NCBI GenBank assembly: GCA_010093485.1
Contig: MU001505.1
Location: 957,375-1,021,374, forward strand
Length of the DNA stretch: 64,000 bases
Source: Karstenula rhodostoma CBS 690.94
Lineage: Eukaryota > Ascomycota > Dothideomycetes > Pleosporales > Didymosphaeriaceae
Direction of reading: 5' to 3'
Every line of letters begins with the position of its first letter. Position 1 is the stretch's first letter. The notes beneath the pieces are model-generated. The model had not been told where the DNA came from. It saw only the letters and a list, made by a program, of their open reading frames with translations, and ran no database searches. This document shows positions 1 to 10,892 of this stretch, piece by piece. The position numbers and the translations under genes are program-made.

Positions 1-1625
1 ATCCTTGACGAGTAAATTACAGTGTTTGCAGCCTTGTTGACCCATCCCATTGTGAGGGGTACGTAAGGCATTGTCCCTCCCCACGAGAAACCGACCCATC
101 CATTTGCGATTGGCGAAACGACCTGTAGCACGGTGTCGAAATTTGGTGACGTCGTGTTGGGCAAAGCGACACCAATCGTAACTCCATTGGCGCCTGTCCA
201 TCCTGAGTAGCATATTGAGCTGGCTGCGTCACAGTATCGCTTTGATACCTGGCCGAGCGCTATATCTTCTCAGTGTTTGTTCGGGAAAGCTGTCACTGGA
301 CGCACCTGAGCCTGCGAGCATGAGCGAGCTTGCCAAAGATGTGTCAAGTTTCATAATGAATTGAGAAAGTGAGCCTCTAGTAGAAAAAGCATTGAGAGGA
401 AAGGTACCTGCGAGCTTTATCGCTCAAAAATGCACATAGTACACGCTACCGGAAATGCGTTCCTGCAAGATTAATCTACGACCACAAGGGGACAGTGCAC
501 ATGACGGCCAACGGGGACAAGGGGGTATATAGAGTAGCAGCCAATGCCGGTTACGCGATTGCGCATCTTTGCTATCATTGTAATCATGTCGCACATCACC
601 AAATACAACTGACGAAGTTTCCATTCATCCTTCCGTTGTGAGATGGGACAAGGCGGGTGGGACGGCCATCGAGGAATGTGGGGTGTGGGGTGCTACTCTT
701 TGGCTAGCCGCGGCTTCGCCAGGGCGCATGGAACTGCAGATGAGGCTATTGCCAGTATCAAGATTTGCCGAATGGAAGTGGAACGAATGTCGAACGATGA
801 TCAAAAGCCACGCCGAAATGATGCTGATCGATGGAAAGACATGATAGCTCGTGATCGCCTGTCTCCGAACGACAGGCAGATATCTCTCATGGCTGGCTAT
901 ATGCCCTAAGAGTGCCAGCAGGGGCAGTGGTTTTGAGCGGTTCGCGCAGATTGAGGGAATTGACCACTCAGGCGATGATTTTATACACGCCTGACCCTGT
1001 TTTCGGCGGCTCTGATGGCGTTTCCGTGGTTGGGCTCGGCCACGTTATTCTCACACCTCGAGATTGAACGGGGCTGAGAATATATAGATTGGCGACTTTA
1101 ACCTTGAAACGTCAGCAGAAGATTAATTGATGGTGAGGCTCCCGGTGTTCCGATGCAATAAAAACTGCGTCCGAGCATAGTCACTTCGTATGCTGGTCGG
1201 ACCGGGCGTCCACAATGAAGATATGGTGATCGGTGTTGCGACGGAGGAATGAGCGCGTCATGCACGCGTCTGCCGCGCATCTTCTTTCGCAACTCACTGC
1301 GCCAACCTCAAGTCCACTACGCCATTTTCGAGTTGAAATTCGCAAATCTTTCTGGTCCCTCGTACACTCCGGATCCGTATTTTGACGAGAAGGAGGTGGT
1401 ATCGAAAGGTGTTAAAGTGGAAAGCGCGAGGGAGATAGCATGTGTGCACGGGCCTTCACCCACATGCACCCAGAAGACGCAAGCTCGAACGCGATGCGAC
1501 GAGGCGGCATTGAAATATATACGATTGTTTTGTACTCATATTTTACCTGCTTGGGTTCGATACATGGGTTCGGTCCGTCGGGCCAAGCTGGCAAGACCGT
1601 TACTTTTAAGCCAGAATCCGAACGT
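1..1625. other. No supported gene
   Basis: Both strands hold only short open frames without a recognisable motif or splice structure. The longest plausible frame (643-909, +, 88 codons) has an ATG but resembles nothing I know. Probably intergenic. Confidence 0.5.
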
Positions 1626-2555
1626 CTAGATCTTCGCCTTCGGAGGCGTGTTTGTAAGCTTCCCATGCACATAGCTGATCTTCCTAAACGCTTCTGAGGC
1701 TTCGCCCCAAAGCTCATTCTCCAACAAGCTGTACACGCCCATCTTCGCCCTGCCTTGAATTTCCTTGGCCTTCTTCAGCGCGACGTCCAGCATTTTGTCT
1801 GGCTCTGCAATCTCATCGACAATTCCATCTGCCAGTGCCTCCTTCCCAGTCCACCTGTGCGCCTCAAGTAGCATTTTTCGAGCGATCTGAGGACGGAGTT
1901 TCAGCCGCGGGAGGAAGCCGATGCCGGGAAAATGAAGACCGAGGTTGACAGTTGGCATGGAGAAAAAGCCGCGTTTCGAGTTCATGATTCGGTAGTCGTG
2001 AGATAGAGCAAAAGGGCATGCACCGTCGAATATGTGACCAGGTATGAGCGCTATTATTGGGAAAGGGTAGTCGAGGAGCGTTGCGAGTAGCTTTGCACGG
2101 GTCAATCAACCATCAGCAAAGTTACACAGGTATTTCACAGATGCAGTGTAGGAGCAACATACCGGAAAGAATCCATCGACGTTGGCATGCCTAAACTCGG
2201 GAGGTACAAGTTATTGATAGGCCCAATTTCGTGAAGTATTAGGAAGGAGGAAACTAAGAATGTTAGAGATCGGTAACTAACGTTTGAATGGTTCGAAATT
2301 GGTGACGCCTAACATCCAGAACTTGTATCCTGGGGTTTCTTACGGGTTCGCCTCTACCTCATCCAGGTCCAACCCAGTACACCAGGATTTCTCATCATTG
2401 CCTCTGATAATAACGCACCCGTCCGACTCTGATCCAAGTTCATGTTCGATATCTCGCAGAGCTTTGATGATTTCCTGCGCGTATCGAATATCGATCCGAT
2501 TTTCAGGTGGCTTTTGCATTGTGAGGACATAGACCTTTATCGTGGCGGTCCACAC
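1626..2555 (-). CDS. Crotonase-fold enoyl-CoA hydratase/isomerase family protein (5' end unresolved)
   Basis: Crotonase-superfamily protein, probably an acyl-CoA isomerase or hydratase of fatty-acid or amino-acid catabolism. Three exons are visible: 2555-2344, a 28-nt exon 2190-2163, and 2090-1626. The introns are 2343-2191 (153 nt, introner-like) and 2162-2091 (72 nt). The joined frame runs from a PPENR segment through IIRGNDEKSWCTGLDLDEVEANP, then HANVDGFFP, then LDYPFPIIALIPGHIFDGAC, the strand and helix bordering the CoA site. ALSHDYRIM and the LGLHFPG region fit the family. The C-terminus ends in A-K-I, which matches the peroxisomal PTS1 consensus [SAC][KRH][LMI]. No in-frame ATG lies upstream of the first beta strand. 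The first in-frame ATG (2519-2517) falls inside the strand VYVLTM, so an upstream exon is missing from this model or the 5' end is damaged. Family call is firm; substrate and start are not. Confidence 0.75.
2191..2343 (-). mobile_element. Introner-like intron, copy 1
   Basis: Intron of the crotonase gene (donor GTAAGA, acceptor TTTAG). Its 5' block ACAAGTTCTGGATGTTAGGC and 3' block CCTATCAATAACTTGTACC recur almost unchanged in the intron at 54329-54485 of an unrelated transporter gene. The element can fold on itself: TACAAGTT pairs with AACTTGTA, TAGGC with GCCTA, CCAATTTCG with CGAAATTGG, and an inner GTTAG with CTAAC. Size, terminal blocks and fold fit introner-like elements, which are known in Dothideomycetes. 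Confidence 0.8.
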
Positions 2556-3669
2556 AAAGGTTCCAGTACGAACCCAACGTCATCCTGCCGTCGCGCACTC
2601 AACGCTGCGCCGGTGTTAATCCCTGTGTGTATAAGTTGCTTGGTAGAGGGTCACAATCTTTCGCGATGTTATGCCTTGGCGTGTGAGATGAACGCAACAG
2701 CTGGGGAATGCGGGGATATGTACGGGTTAGGGTAGCCAGGGAATAATCGGTAACTCCCCTATCCTTACCCCGCGCATTCTTCTTTCGTACTCCACGACTC
2801 GCTTTCAAGGACGTTTTCGGATCTCGCCCCCACGATGGTGAGCAAACCAAGCAGCTGCGACCCGGAACCCTATCAGGATCAGGAGGCTGTTGGGCTGGTA
2901 ACCCGGCGGGCCGGCTCTGTAGAGGAGCGGCGCGTTGCTTGAAGTTTGGGCGACGATTGCGACGGCGCGTCTTCGACTCCCGGAACCCTATCAACTCAGG
3001 CAGGTCATGTTTAGCCTTGATCGAGCGAAGACACGTATAGAGCCATCTTCGGACTTGTTCGCAAGAGGGATGAACTCAACAGCTAATGATGCACAGATCA
3101 AGGGAAGAAAGGAAAACAACTGTACACACGAATCTTCGAACCAGTGCATCCGCTCACCACCTTTCACATAGCGTTTGCATCATCGCCAACGCTGGAACGG
3201 GAACTGTTGAGTGCCTAGTGTTGAGAGGTGGAACCCACAATAGTGGTTTCTGGCTCTGTTTGCACTTTGCAAGTGCAATCACCATATCGCCATTCTGTGC
3301 AGGAGTTGAGGAGTTGCGAAGCCCTCGGCGAGTACAAACGGTTCGTGACTGACGAACCTGCCTGCGCCCTTGCTGCATCCGATATCAACCGCCATTCAGA
3401 ACGGTAGCATACTGTAGCAGGCTCTTGCATATCATGTCCGTATTCTTTCCACCGGGCGCAGCTCGCTCTCAGTGCTGTTTGGCGAAGTGGACAGTGAGAG
3501 GGAGTGGTGTCGCGTGGTAGGGAAGGCACAGGTGAAGGAACCCGTGCACCTCGAACACGGCTGCCAGAGTGAAGGCGAATGTCACCCAACCACGATCTTT
3601 CTAAAAGATGCCCGAGCCCCCATTCGCCGAACTTGATCTCATGCCCCACTGCAGCCCCATCATTCAACA
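2556..3669. other. No supported gene
   Basis: The stretch contains the unresolved 5' side of the crotonase gene and the upstream region of the gene starting at 3670. Open frames on both strands overlap each other and show no domain. Confidence 0.45.
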
Positions 3670-5108
3670 ATGCGTGGTAGACTTGGGACGCGCTGCGCTT
3701 CACCTGACCGAGAGGTATCGCCCGCCATTTCAGACAGCTCAGGATTGACCGTGCTGTCGCGATCACCATCTCCGCCGTCTACTGGCCGACAGCTTTCACC
3801 CGCGCCTTCAGACTCGTCCGAATTGTCGATGCTGTCACGTTCGCCCTCCCCACCGCCCGGCCTGTTCGAAAAGATTGAGATTTCACCGCGATCCAACCTC
3901 CCTACGCGCAGATCTAATGGTCGCTTCATGCGCAGCGATGCTAAGTGCGAGGCATCCCCGACTCCCTCTGCTAGGTAAGTACTTCCGTTCGCCGAGTGTG
4001 TTACATGCTAACCAGAACTAGGCCGGCAAAGCGATTGCGCGTCCTGTCTCTAAATACCCCCAAGATCGCCACGAAAAAGACTCCTGCCAAATCACGTTCC
4101 CCTCGAACCCCGAGGAGTTCTCGAAGCCCTCGAAGCTCAGTCGCACTCAAGGCTGCCGTGTTAACCCCGGAAGCAAAAGGTGCCGGACAACTCGATCGTC
4201 TACCCAAAGAGATTCGACAAGAAATCTATGCCTACTGCCTAGATATTGACGATCCCGTCTTATTGAAGGAATGTTGCGGACCGACCTCTACCCGCCGAGC
4301 ACGAGACAGCTGCAAGAAGCACGGGGAACATTGCAGCAAGATCGGGAGAGGAAACGGCCTGACGCTATACGAAGAAGACGAAGGTTCGACGAAGGTTTAC
4401 GGTCGATTCTCAATCCTCTCCGTGGCGCGCTCATGCCACGACGAAGCATCCTGGGTACTACATAACCAGGGAAAGCTCATTATCCGCTCGACCAAGGCTC
4501 TGCAGGCATATCTTAGCGGGAAGGATTGTACCTTCTTCCGTCTGCCCAACCTCCCGGGCACCGAGTGTGTCGAATGCATGTGGCTTTCGGCAGGGCGCTT
4601 CCGCAAAATCTGCTTCGAGCTCCCGTGGACGAAGTTCTCGATCGAGGACCCAATCGAGTGCGTATACCGCTTGTACGAAGCTATTGCGTTCTTGATGAAG
4701 GCTTGGGATCTCGTGAAGGAGAAGCCGACATCTCCTCGCACCGTCGAACTTCAACTCCAAGCTCTTCACACGGCTATCGTACCCTTCAATTCTGAGCGTT
4801 CTACCAAGGTGGCTTACGAATGGACTGCATACCACGAGCCATATTTGGGCAGTGGTTACATTACGAACTTCAAACGGATTGGTCAGGAGGTTGTTCATGT
4901 TCTCGAACGCTTGGTGGATCTGGTGGGGCGTCATGGTGGTCGGTCTCGGTGGAAAGTCGTTGCACAAGCTCCTCGCGAGTACCACGCGGGAGGAGCTGAG
5001 AACGACAGCGATACCGCGGAGGACCAGGAGGACGGAGGCCTTACCGGATTGTATACGCTTGAAGCTTGTTGCCGTTCGAATGGCGTCCAATTTGTGGCCA
5101 CAACCTAA
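3670..5108 (+). CDS. F-box-like protein of unknown function, paralogue of 5978-7150
   Basis: Two exons, 3670-3974 and 4022-5108. The intron 3975-4021 has donor GTAAGT, a TGCTAAC branch point and acceptor CTAG, and the joined frame reads SAR-PAKRLR. The product is 463 aa. The N-terminal 100 residues are Ser/Pro-rich and contain two copies of a ~28-residue unit (SPAISDSSGLTVLSRSPSPP, then SPAPSDSSELSMLSRSPSPP). A basic Ser/Thr/Pro/Lys stretch follows. A short leucine-rich motif LDRLPKEIRQEIYAYCL resembles the start of fungal F-box or 2EXR-type domains and is followed by LKECCG and a Cys-rich loop. The rest (RFSILSVARSCHDEASWVLH) is shared in pattern with the convergent neighbour. No catalytic motif is seen. 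A role as a substrate adaptor is inference from the F-box-like segment. Confidence 0.75.
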
Positions 5109-5977
5109 GCATCGTGCCATAAGCTTCTTGGATAAAAAGACCGCGAACTCTCTTCGATTCCAAAACGTCTTCATACTCAATACATCTCCCTGCGCTGCGC
5201 TGCTCACACTCACGCAACCTGCGACAACCCTCCGGACGCCACATTTCGTCTGAACACCACTTTTTAGGTATCAGCATCCTCGAATTTACGGCTCGGTTAT
5301 CTTCACGAACCTGTCGGAGTTCTGGCGTTGACATTGTTTGGATATTTATTTCGTGTGGGATTTAAATACATGGAATCTGGTTCAGCCGGTTTGGTTATTA
5401 TTTGAAATTCGGATACCCACGGCTTCTTAGGCTAGGCGCCTATCATCATAGTAAAATCAGTTATAACAGTATTCAATCAATAACATTTACCACCATAACA
5501 GAAGTCGTGAAGAATGCTGAGACCTATGTGCACGTCCGACCGCGTTGGCTGTGGTAGGCTGGGAAACGCATATCTATACGCGCGCCGCAGGAGGTACTAG
5601 TTCAAGCATAACCATGTAGTGAATTTACGAGTTGTCACGCATGAGTGATGGTGTTCGGTTGTTGTGCGACGTTGTAGGAGACGCGAGAATGACGCGTCGA
5701 AGTCCGAGCCTTAACCGAGTTACATCCTAGCCTCGGCGCAAAATCACGGCGATTCTCTCGTCGATGCATCGTGCCGGCTCCTGACCATCACTCATTCCAT
5801 TAGCCCATCCTAATTTACACCTTTCCAATGATTGAATCACCTCGATTATTATCGTAAGGCTGTGATACGTATCTTTGACGTATCTACGCCCCCAATTCAC
5901 TGACCCTGCCAGACAGTTCCATTGCAACTTCCACCTTTTGTGTCATCGACGACCCTGATTGTCCTACAGACTGACCT

Positions 5978-7150
5978 TCAATCAATGAAACGCCGGTGTG
6001 TACCGCCTGTAGCTCCCCTCGCCTCGATCTCGTACGCTCTAGTCTCACCTCCGAACTCAATATCAACCTTTCCAAGCAGCTCTTGGAATCTGTTCAGATA
6101 TTTCTGACCGCGCGCCCCGATGTCTGACATTGCAGTGAATTTCCATTTTACCTTTCTGTCCTTGACGACAATCACTTGCACAGAATGCTCGAGAGTCTCC
6201 CAGAGCGTTGCCAACCTTACTCTCATCGAATTCTTTGGGGGCCTTGGAAATTGATTTGCGTCGAACATGTTGCGAAGCTGGATTGCAACCTCGCGGGATG
6301 GCTCTGCTGAATGCATATCGTGTTTGTCCCAGTACTCGAAGAGCAGACTAACGCCGTCGCGGAGACAAGTGATATTGTCGCTTGTGGCAGGTCCGGGAAT
6401 ACTGAGCTCCAGAAGGCGGAACCGGGTAACGGAGTCCCACATGCGATCGAAGGCTTTCCACTTGAAGTATGCTGCGGAAGCATCCTTATCCCACCACACC
6501 AAAGTGGAGAGTTCCGCATGGACCTTCATCCTGTTGTGCATCACCCATGATACGTCGTGATTGACAGCGCGGGACACTGTGATAAGGGCGAACCGGGATC
6601 GATCGTGCTTACAGGCTTTCCTTGGGTATTTCCGGATCCGGGCATGGTACTGGCAAAGGTCTTCCAACTCGCCCTGGACACCGCAGCACTTACGTGTTGT
6701 GATCGGGCGATCGATCTCGAGCACTATCTCGAAGACATTCAATCGAACCTCTGCTGGAAGCATTCCTAGAAGACCGAGGCTCGATTTCTCTGGCTTGTCT
6801 GACGGTCCTTTCGCAGCGAGTTTGGATCTATCAGAGATATTCTGGCTACACAGAGTCAGCTGTCTTTCAAGCACGGCGCAGGCCATCCAAAGTATGTATA
6901 CGTACCCGATTGCGTAGTGTCCGTGGCGCTCGTGATAATGTTCCGCTTGCCATTTCTCCAACAGGGAGTTTGTATCCACGATCTCGTACCCGATCTCTCT
7001 CATGGCGGCGGTTTGTTGTAAAAGCGAAACAGTGCAAAATCCGGACAGACCCGCAGCATGTGTTTGTTTGTCTCGCAGGCGGGACCTTAGCGCGCCTTCC
7101 ACTTTTACCTCTCTGACACCAACGACCGTCTTGGCAACCATCAAACCCAT
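5978..7150 (-). CDS. F-box-like protein of unknown function, paralogue of 3670-5108
   Basis: A single long frame of 390 codons. It shares with the neighbour the pattern LPAEVRLNVFEIVLEIDRPI then RKCCG, a Cys/His loop, and FALITVSRAVNHDVSWVMHN, so the two are paralogues. A good intron, 6905-6846 (donor GTACGT, acceptor GTGTAG, exactly 60 nt), lies in frame. Splicing would remove 20 hydrophobic residues and join HYAIG to QNISDR. The start is uncertain: ATG at 7150 gives the longest product, and ATG at 7003 (MREIGYE) is equally credible because the first 49 residues look unlike protein. The C-terminal half has no recognised domain. It converges with its paralogue across ~870 bp of non-coding DNA. 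Confidence 0.7.
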   Translation of the reverse strand: MGLMVAKTVVGVREVKVEGALRSRLRDKQTHAAGLSGFCTVSLLQQTAAMREIGYEIVDTNSLLEKWQAEHYHERHGHYAIGYVYILWMACAVLERQLTLCSQNISDRSKLAAKGPSDKPEKSSLGLLGMLPAEVRLNVFEIVLEIDRPITTRKCCGVQGELEDLCQYHARIRKYPRKACKHDRSRFALITVSRAVNHDVSWVMHNRMKVHAELSTLVWWDKDASAAYFKWKAFDRMWDSVTRFRLLELSIPGPATSDNITCLRDGVSLLFEYWDKHDMHSAEPSREVAIQLRNMFDANQFPRPPKNSMRVRLATLWETLEHSVQVIVVKDRKVKWKFTAMSDIGARGQKYLNRFQELLGKVDIEFGGETRAYEIEARGATGGTHRRFID

Positions 7151-7364
7151 ACTGGTCAGTCAAAGCAATACGTATATCGATTTGAAAGAACATTGACAAA
7201 GAGACTTCTGGCGCCGCCAAATGTACGACACTATAACCCGTCCATGCACCCCCAACGGTTTCGGCGCCGCAGACATAGAGTTGACGTCGTCCACGAGTCC
7301 AGGTGCTATCAAGGGTAAACGCGATCTACCGCACCATACCACACCTTTGCCATCATCTCTTCAA

Positions 7365-7846
7365 ATGGATCCACAAGATGCTGAACGGACCGCAAACAAT
7401 ATAGAGAAGACTTTAGACGAGAAGAAACACCAGAGCCCCACTAGACCCTCGGTACAAAACGAAGGTAATAATACGGACATATATCTACAATAGCACCCAG
7501 AGGTTCTCAGAAGTTACGGAGATTACATCGCGTACCAATCTAAGCCCACCGCTCAAGGCGTCGACCAGGAGCGCCAAACTCATGTCACGGGAAGGTTGAA
7601 TTGCTTCAATAGCAAGTGCGCTAAGGCTCAGTGGGCCAGCAACCGAGCTGTTGTTTCATTCGCAAGTATCGGGGCAACAGGTGCAATGCCGTTGTCGACA
7701 ATCAGCGTTGTCCCTGTTGGGGGCAGCTTGCCGATTTGCGCTTGAACAAGGGATCGTACATCACGCGCGTCCCAAGATGGCTGCCTCTCTGTGATGGCAG
7801 AGTGAAGGAGACCTATGTGAACGATGTGGAACTGTACACTGATTGA
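7365..7846 (+). pseudogene. zf-3CxxC-type zinc-finger gene with a frameshift
   Basis: The segments GRLNCFNSKCAKAQWAS, then IRKYRGNRCNAVV, then NQRCPCWG match the fungal 3CxxC zinc-finger family (G-x-F-x-C-xx-x-x-C, W-x-S, I-R-x-Y-x-G-x-x-x-N-A, Q-R-C-xx-C). The first segment and the rest lie in different frames. The break is in a TTT run near 7652-7660, where one base appears to be missing. Upstream, ATG 7365 opens a 42-codon frame ending in TAG at 7491-7493. A short intron 7452-7493 (GTACAA...ATAG) would remove that stop and keep the frame, but 42 nt is at the lower limit. Either a recently broken gene or a one-base sequence error. Confidence 0.6.
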
Positions 7847-8388
7847 AACACCACTTCTCAAAAACTCCTAAGCATGCCCACGGTGCGGTATGTTGACATG
7901 TAATTTGTTGGATATCTTAGACATGTGCTTATCAGAATGTACAGCAGTAGCTAAAAAGTGGCTCATATATCGGCCAGGGAGCTCTTCGTACGCAACACGC
8001 GCCCCGCAAGTGTACAATTGGAATTTTTCAAGTCAGGAAGGGGTCTGTGAGTCGGGCATGCCCATCAACGCGCGAAAGCGCGGGAGCCTATAAATCCAAT
8101 TCTAGAGCGCTCCTCCGCTTTGCCCCACGTCTCGCGTGAGCCGATGCCGAAATCTATGCGACCTTACTGTCCCGCTGGCGATGCAAGCAATCACGGTAGC
8201 GGAGAAGGATATCAGACACAATACAGGAACCAAACAGGCAACCGCCGTGAGAAAACCATCAGATTCGCAAACAACCAAAACCTATCCTGGGTATACCAAA
8301 CTCCAGAAACTCCCAAGAACCAAGAAAAATTCAGCCCTATACTAGCGTGTGAGAATCCTGTATGAAACAAGACCTAAGGCAGCTTGGG

Positions 8389-8848
8389 TCATCTCACCAC
8401 CATAAGCGCGGGTTGAGGCACCTGATATCCGTCTGCCACGAACTTCCGAACCATCTCCTCCACAAGGAACTTGACGCCCTCGTGGCTTATAGCCGCAAAC
8501 GGCTTGCCCCTTACCAAGTCGCTCATCTGGTTCAGCCTAGAAACGTATTAGTTTGGGTCACTGCAAAATGCAACTACTCTGTCAAAGACATCGAGCCAGT
8601 ACTTACCATGGTGTGGCATCACCACCCGCCGCCTTCGCCTGCATAACGCCCGAAAGAGCTTCCTCGTAGAGCACGTAATCGCGCTTCAGCTCGGCGCGGA
8701 TGGCCTCGAGGGCGACATCGAAATTCGTCTTCTTGGCCGGCTTGGCTGGCTTGGTGGCGCGCGGCTTGCGTCGCCTGGTGCTACGGTTCCGCGGTGGCAT
8801 AACTGTTGGTGTTGCTTGGGTTGACTTGGTATATGAGAATTGATTCAT
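8389..8848 (-). CDS. Small basic protein of unknown function
   Basis: Two exons, 8848-8607 and 8536-8389, with an intron 8606-8537 (70 nt, donor GTAAGT, acceptor TCTAG). The junction splits the Trp codon in DATPW-LNQMSD. The product is about 129 aa from ATG 8848, or 113 aa from ATG 8800 (MPPRNRSTRR), which looks the more natural start because a strongly basic RRRKPRATKPAKPAKK stretch follows at once. The remainder is predicted helical (NFDVALEAIRAELKRDYVLY and HEGVKFLVEEMVRKFVADGY). The basic N-terminus suggests nucleic-acid binding or nuclear location, which is inference. I do not recognise the family. Confidence 0.6.
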
Positions 8849-9174
8849 CACGAACGTGGCAGCCGGAGAAAGTCGTGGCTTGTTGGCGACTGGTATATTT
8901 GGTATGTTTGGTATGTTTCAGGATTCGAGTTTTATATACAGATAGATAGCAGGCAGCCATGCGTGGGGTTGTTATTGTTGAATGGCTACAATAGCAGGCA
9001 CGTGCGCGTTAGTTGTGGTGACACAAATATTGTGCGAGGAGATAGCAGAGCAGGCGTACCGTAGCCTAAGATAACGTAGATTGTAACATACACAGATGAA
9101 TTATTTCCTTTCCATGCTTAATGAATCGTGTTCCCACGTGGTATATCAGGAGTCTCGAGAGGCATTGCGCGCGT

Positions 9175-9727
9175 CTAGAACCGAGGCAGCACCAGCGTTT
9201 GGACATCCGGCAGTGGCATGAACAGCGTGGTTGAGATGAACAATATCAATCGATCTCTCCTCTGACTATGGTCTTCACTGTCGAGTTGCGGGAGTCCTCT
9301 TCGAAGTCCATCGCGCCACTTCGAAATGAATTCATCTGTCTCTGCTGAGAAGATTCCGACTTCGCCGATAACCTCTTTTTCGTCTTATCCATATCCGGTG
9401 CTCTTCTCCATGCTCCCATCTCTTCCCCAACTGCTGTTCTGGCGCCTATGATAGTAGGCGCATCTCGTCGGTCTCAGAGGTGGATGCTATGCATGTAGCT
9501 GGCGGCCAATTGGCAATCTCGCGCAAAAAGTAGAACATATCACCAGAGAAGGAGCATTTGTTTGACCAGGTGCCATGTATCAAGATGTGTTTGCGGTGCT
9601 TCATGAGAGTTGAAGCATTTCGAGTGTATGGTTTTGAGGTGCGTGCGAATGCTGAATTTCCGTCCGGTAGTGGGTATGATGCCACATGGTCGATCAATTC
9701 GTTCGATAAGTTTAGAGGTGTAGCCAC
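9175..9727 (-). pseudogene. Decayed F-box gene
   Basis: ATG 9727 opens with LNLSNELIDHVASY and ARTSKPYTRNASTLMKHRK, typical of a fungal F-box followed by the first helical repeat. An in-frame TAG at 9448-9446 interrupts after DEMRLLS. The same frame continues with protein-like sequence (PEQQLGKRWEHGEEHRIWI), then shifts near 9390 into EVIGEVGIFSAETDEFIS and ends at LPDVQTLVLPRF with a stop at 9177-9175. The LP-x-x-x-x-L-x-L ending is common in this family. One stop plus one frameshift point to decay. Confidence 0.5.
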
Positions 9728-10892
9728 ATTTGATTAATTGACAGAAAACATGAAAATATACAAAGCGCAGCTTATGTGAGGTAGAGAAAGTGGCAAATCA
9801 TGGTGAAGGAGCGGTCTGTATTGGGCAAACATTCCAAGGCTGTGAAACGTGCAATAAACAACACGTCAAGTACTGTACCACCTTGGCATGCGAGCGTTCG
9901 CGCACTGCCCTACCAAAGTGTTGCTGATACAAAACTTATTGTTTTGTGACCGTCATTGACTACTCCACTAGGCGGATCTCGGTCCGACGAATGAGACGGC
10001 ACTTGAGCCGTCGCAGCGTAAACCGCGGTTCAAGGAGAACTGCCATCCTGTAAAGCTTTGCGCCGCGCGTACGACAAGTCTTCCGGCTCCTGACCTTGCT
10101 AATCTCATATCTGTTGCACTTGCGGAGCTGCCTCAGCCAAGAGCTCAGGTACTTACAACCGATGTCCCTGCGTGGAACCATCCTCGTCGCATACCCAATG
10201 AAGTATTAGGAGTACCAAAAACTGGTCGTCCTTCCTGCACGCAGTCAGCTCGGATAATCCCTCTGGTACCTGTACATCTGCCGTTGTCGCCCCGCACAGG
10301 GATCCTGCATGACGCCTCTAACAGCCCTCGTCCGCACTCGCCCATGGAAGCCCCAACTCGTGGCGTTTCTACACGCGACCCTTCGAACCGTGGAACTGCC
10401 ACTGCAATCGACACTTTACGCCCCTAACTGCCGTCCTAGGAAGGTTGCATAACTGCGATGGCCCATGCCGCCGGCGACGAGCCCACGTCAGGCCAACGGT
10501 GCGCAGTCAACTTTTGGTAGCGAGGAGTGGGTTGAAATTGAAGGGGCGTGGGCTGGTACCTATTAATAGCCCATTGTGTCACTAGACTCATTCTGAAGTG
10601 TAGGGTTACAACAACGTGGGATATGAGCATCGGCGTCACAGGTAAATCGAGGGCTTTGAGGTGTGTCTTTGACGCTGGACGAAAGGGCGAGGATTACCAT
10701 TGCAATGTCTGAGAGACTGGCGGCTCTGCACTGTGGTCGAGGTGCTGATTAATTTGCGGGGTAAGGAACTAATTGAACATCACCCTCGTCTCGAGGACGT
10801 CATCAAATCAGCGCGAAGATACCCATACGCCCTGCGACACAGTAGTATCAAAACTCACCGACGTGATTGTAAGACGAAATACATAGACCAGG
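9728..10892. other. No supported gene
   Basis: Open frames at 9960-10181, 10145-10414 and 10436-10639 (all -) carry no motif and no convincing splice structure. Confidence 0.4.
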
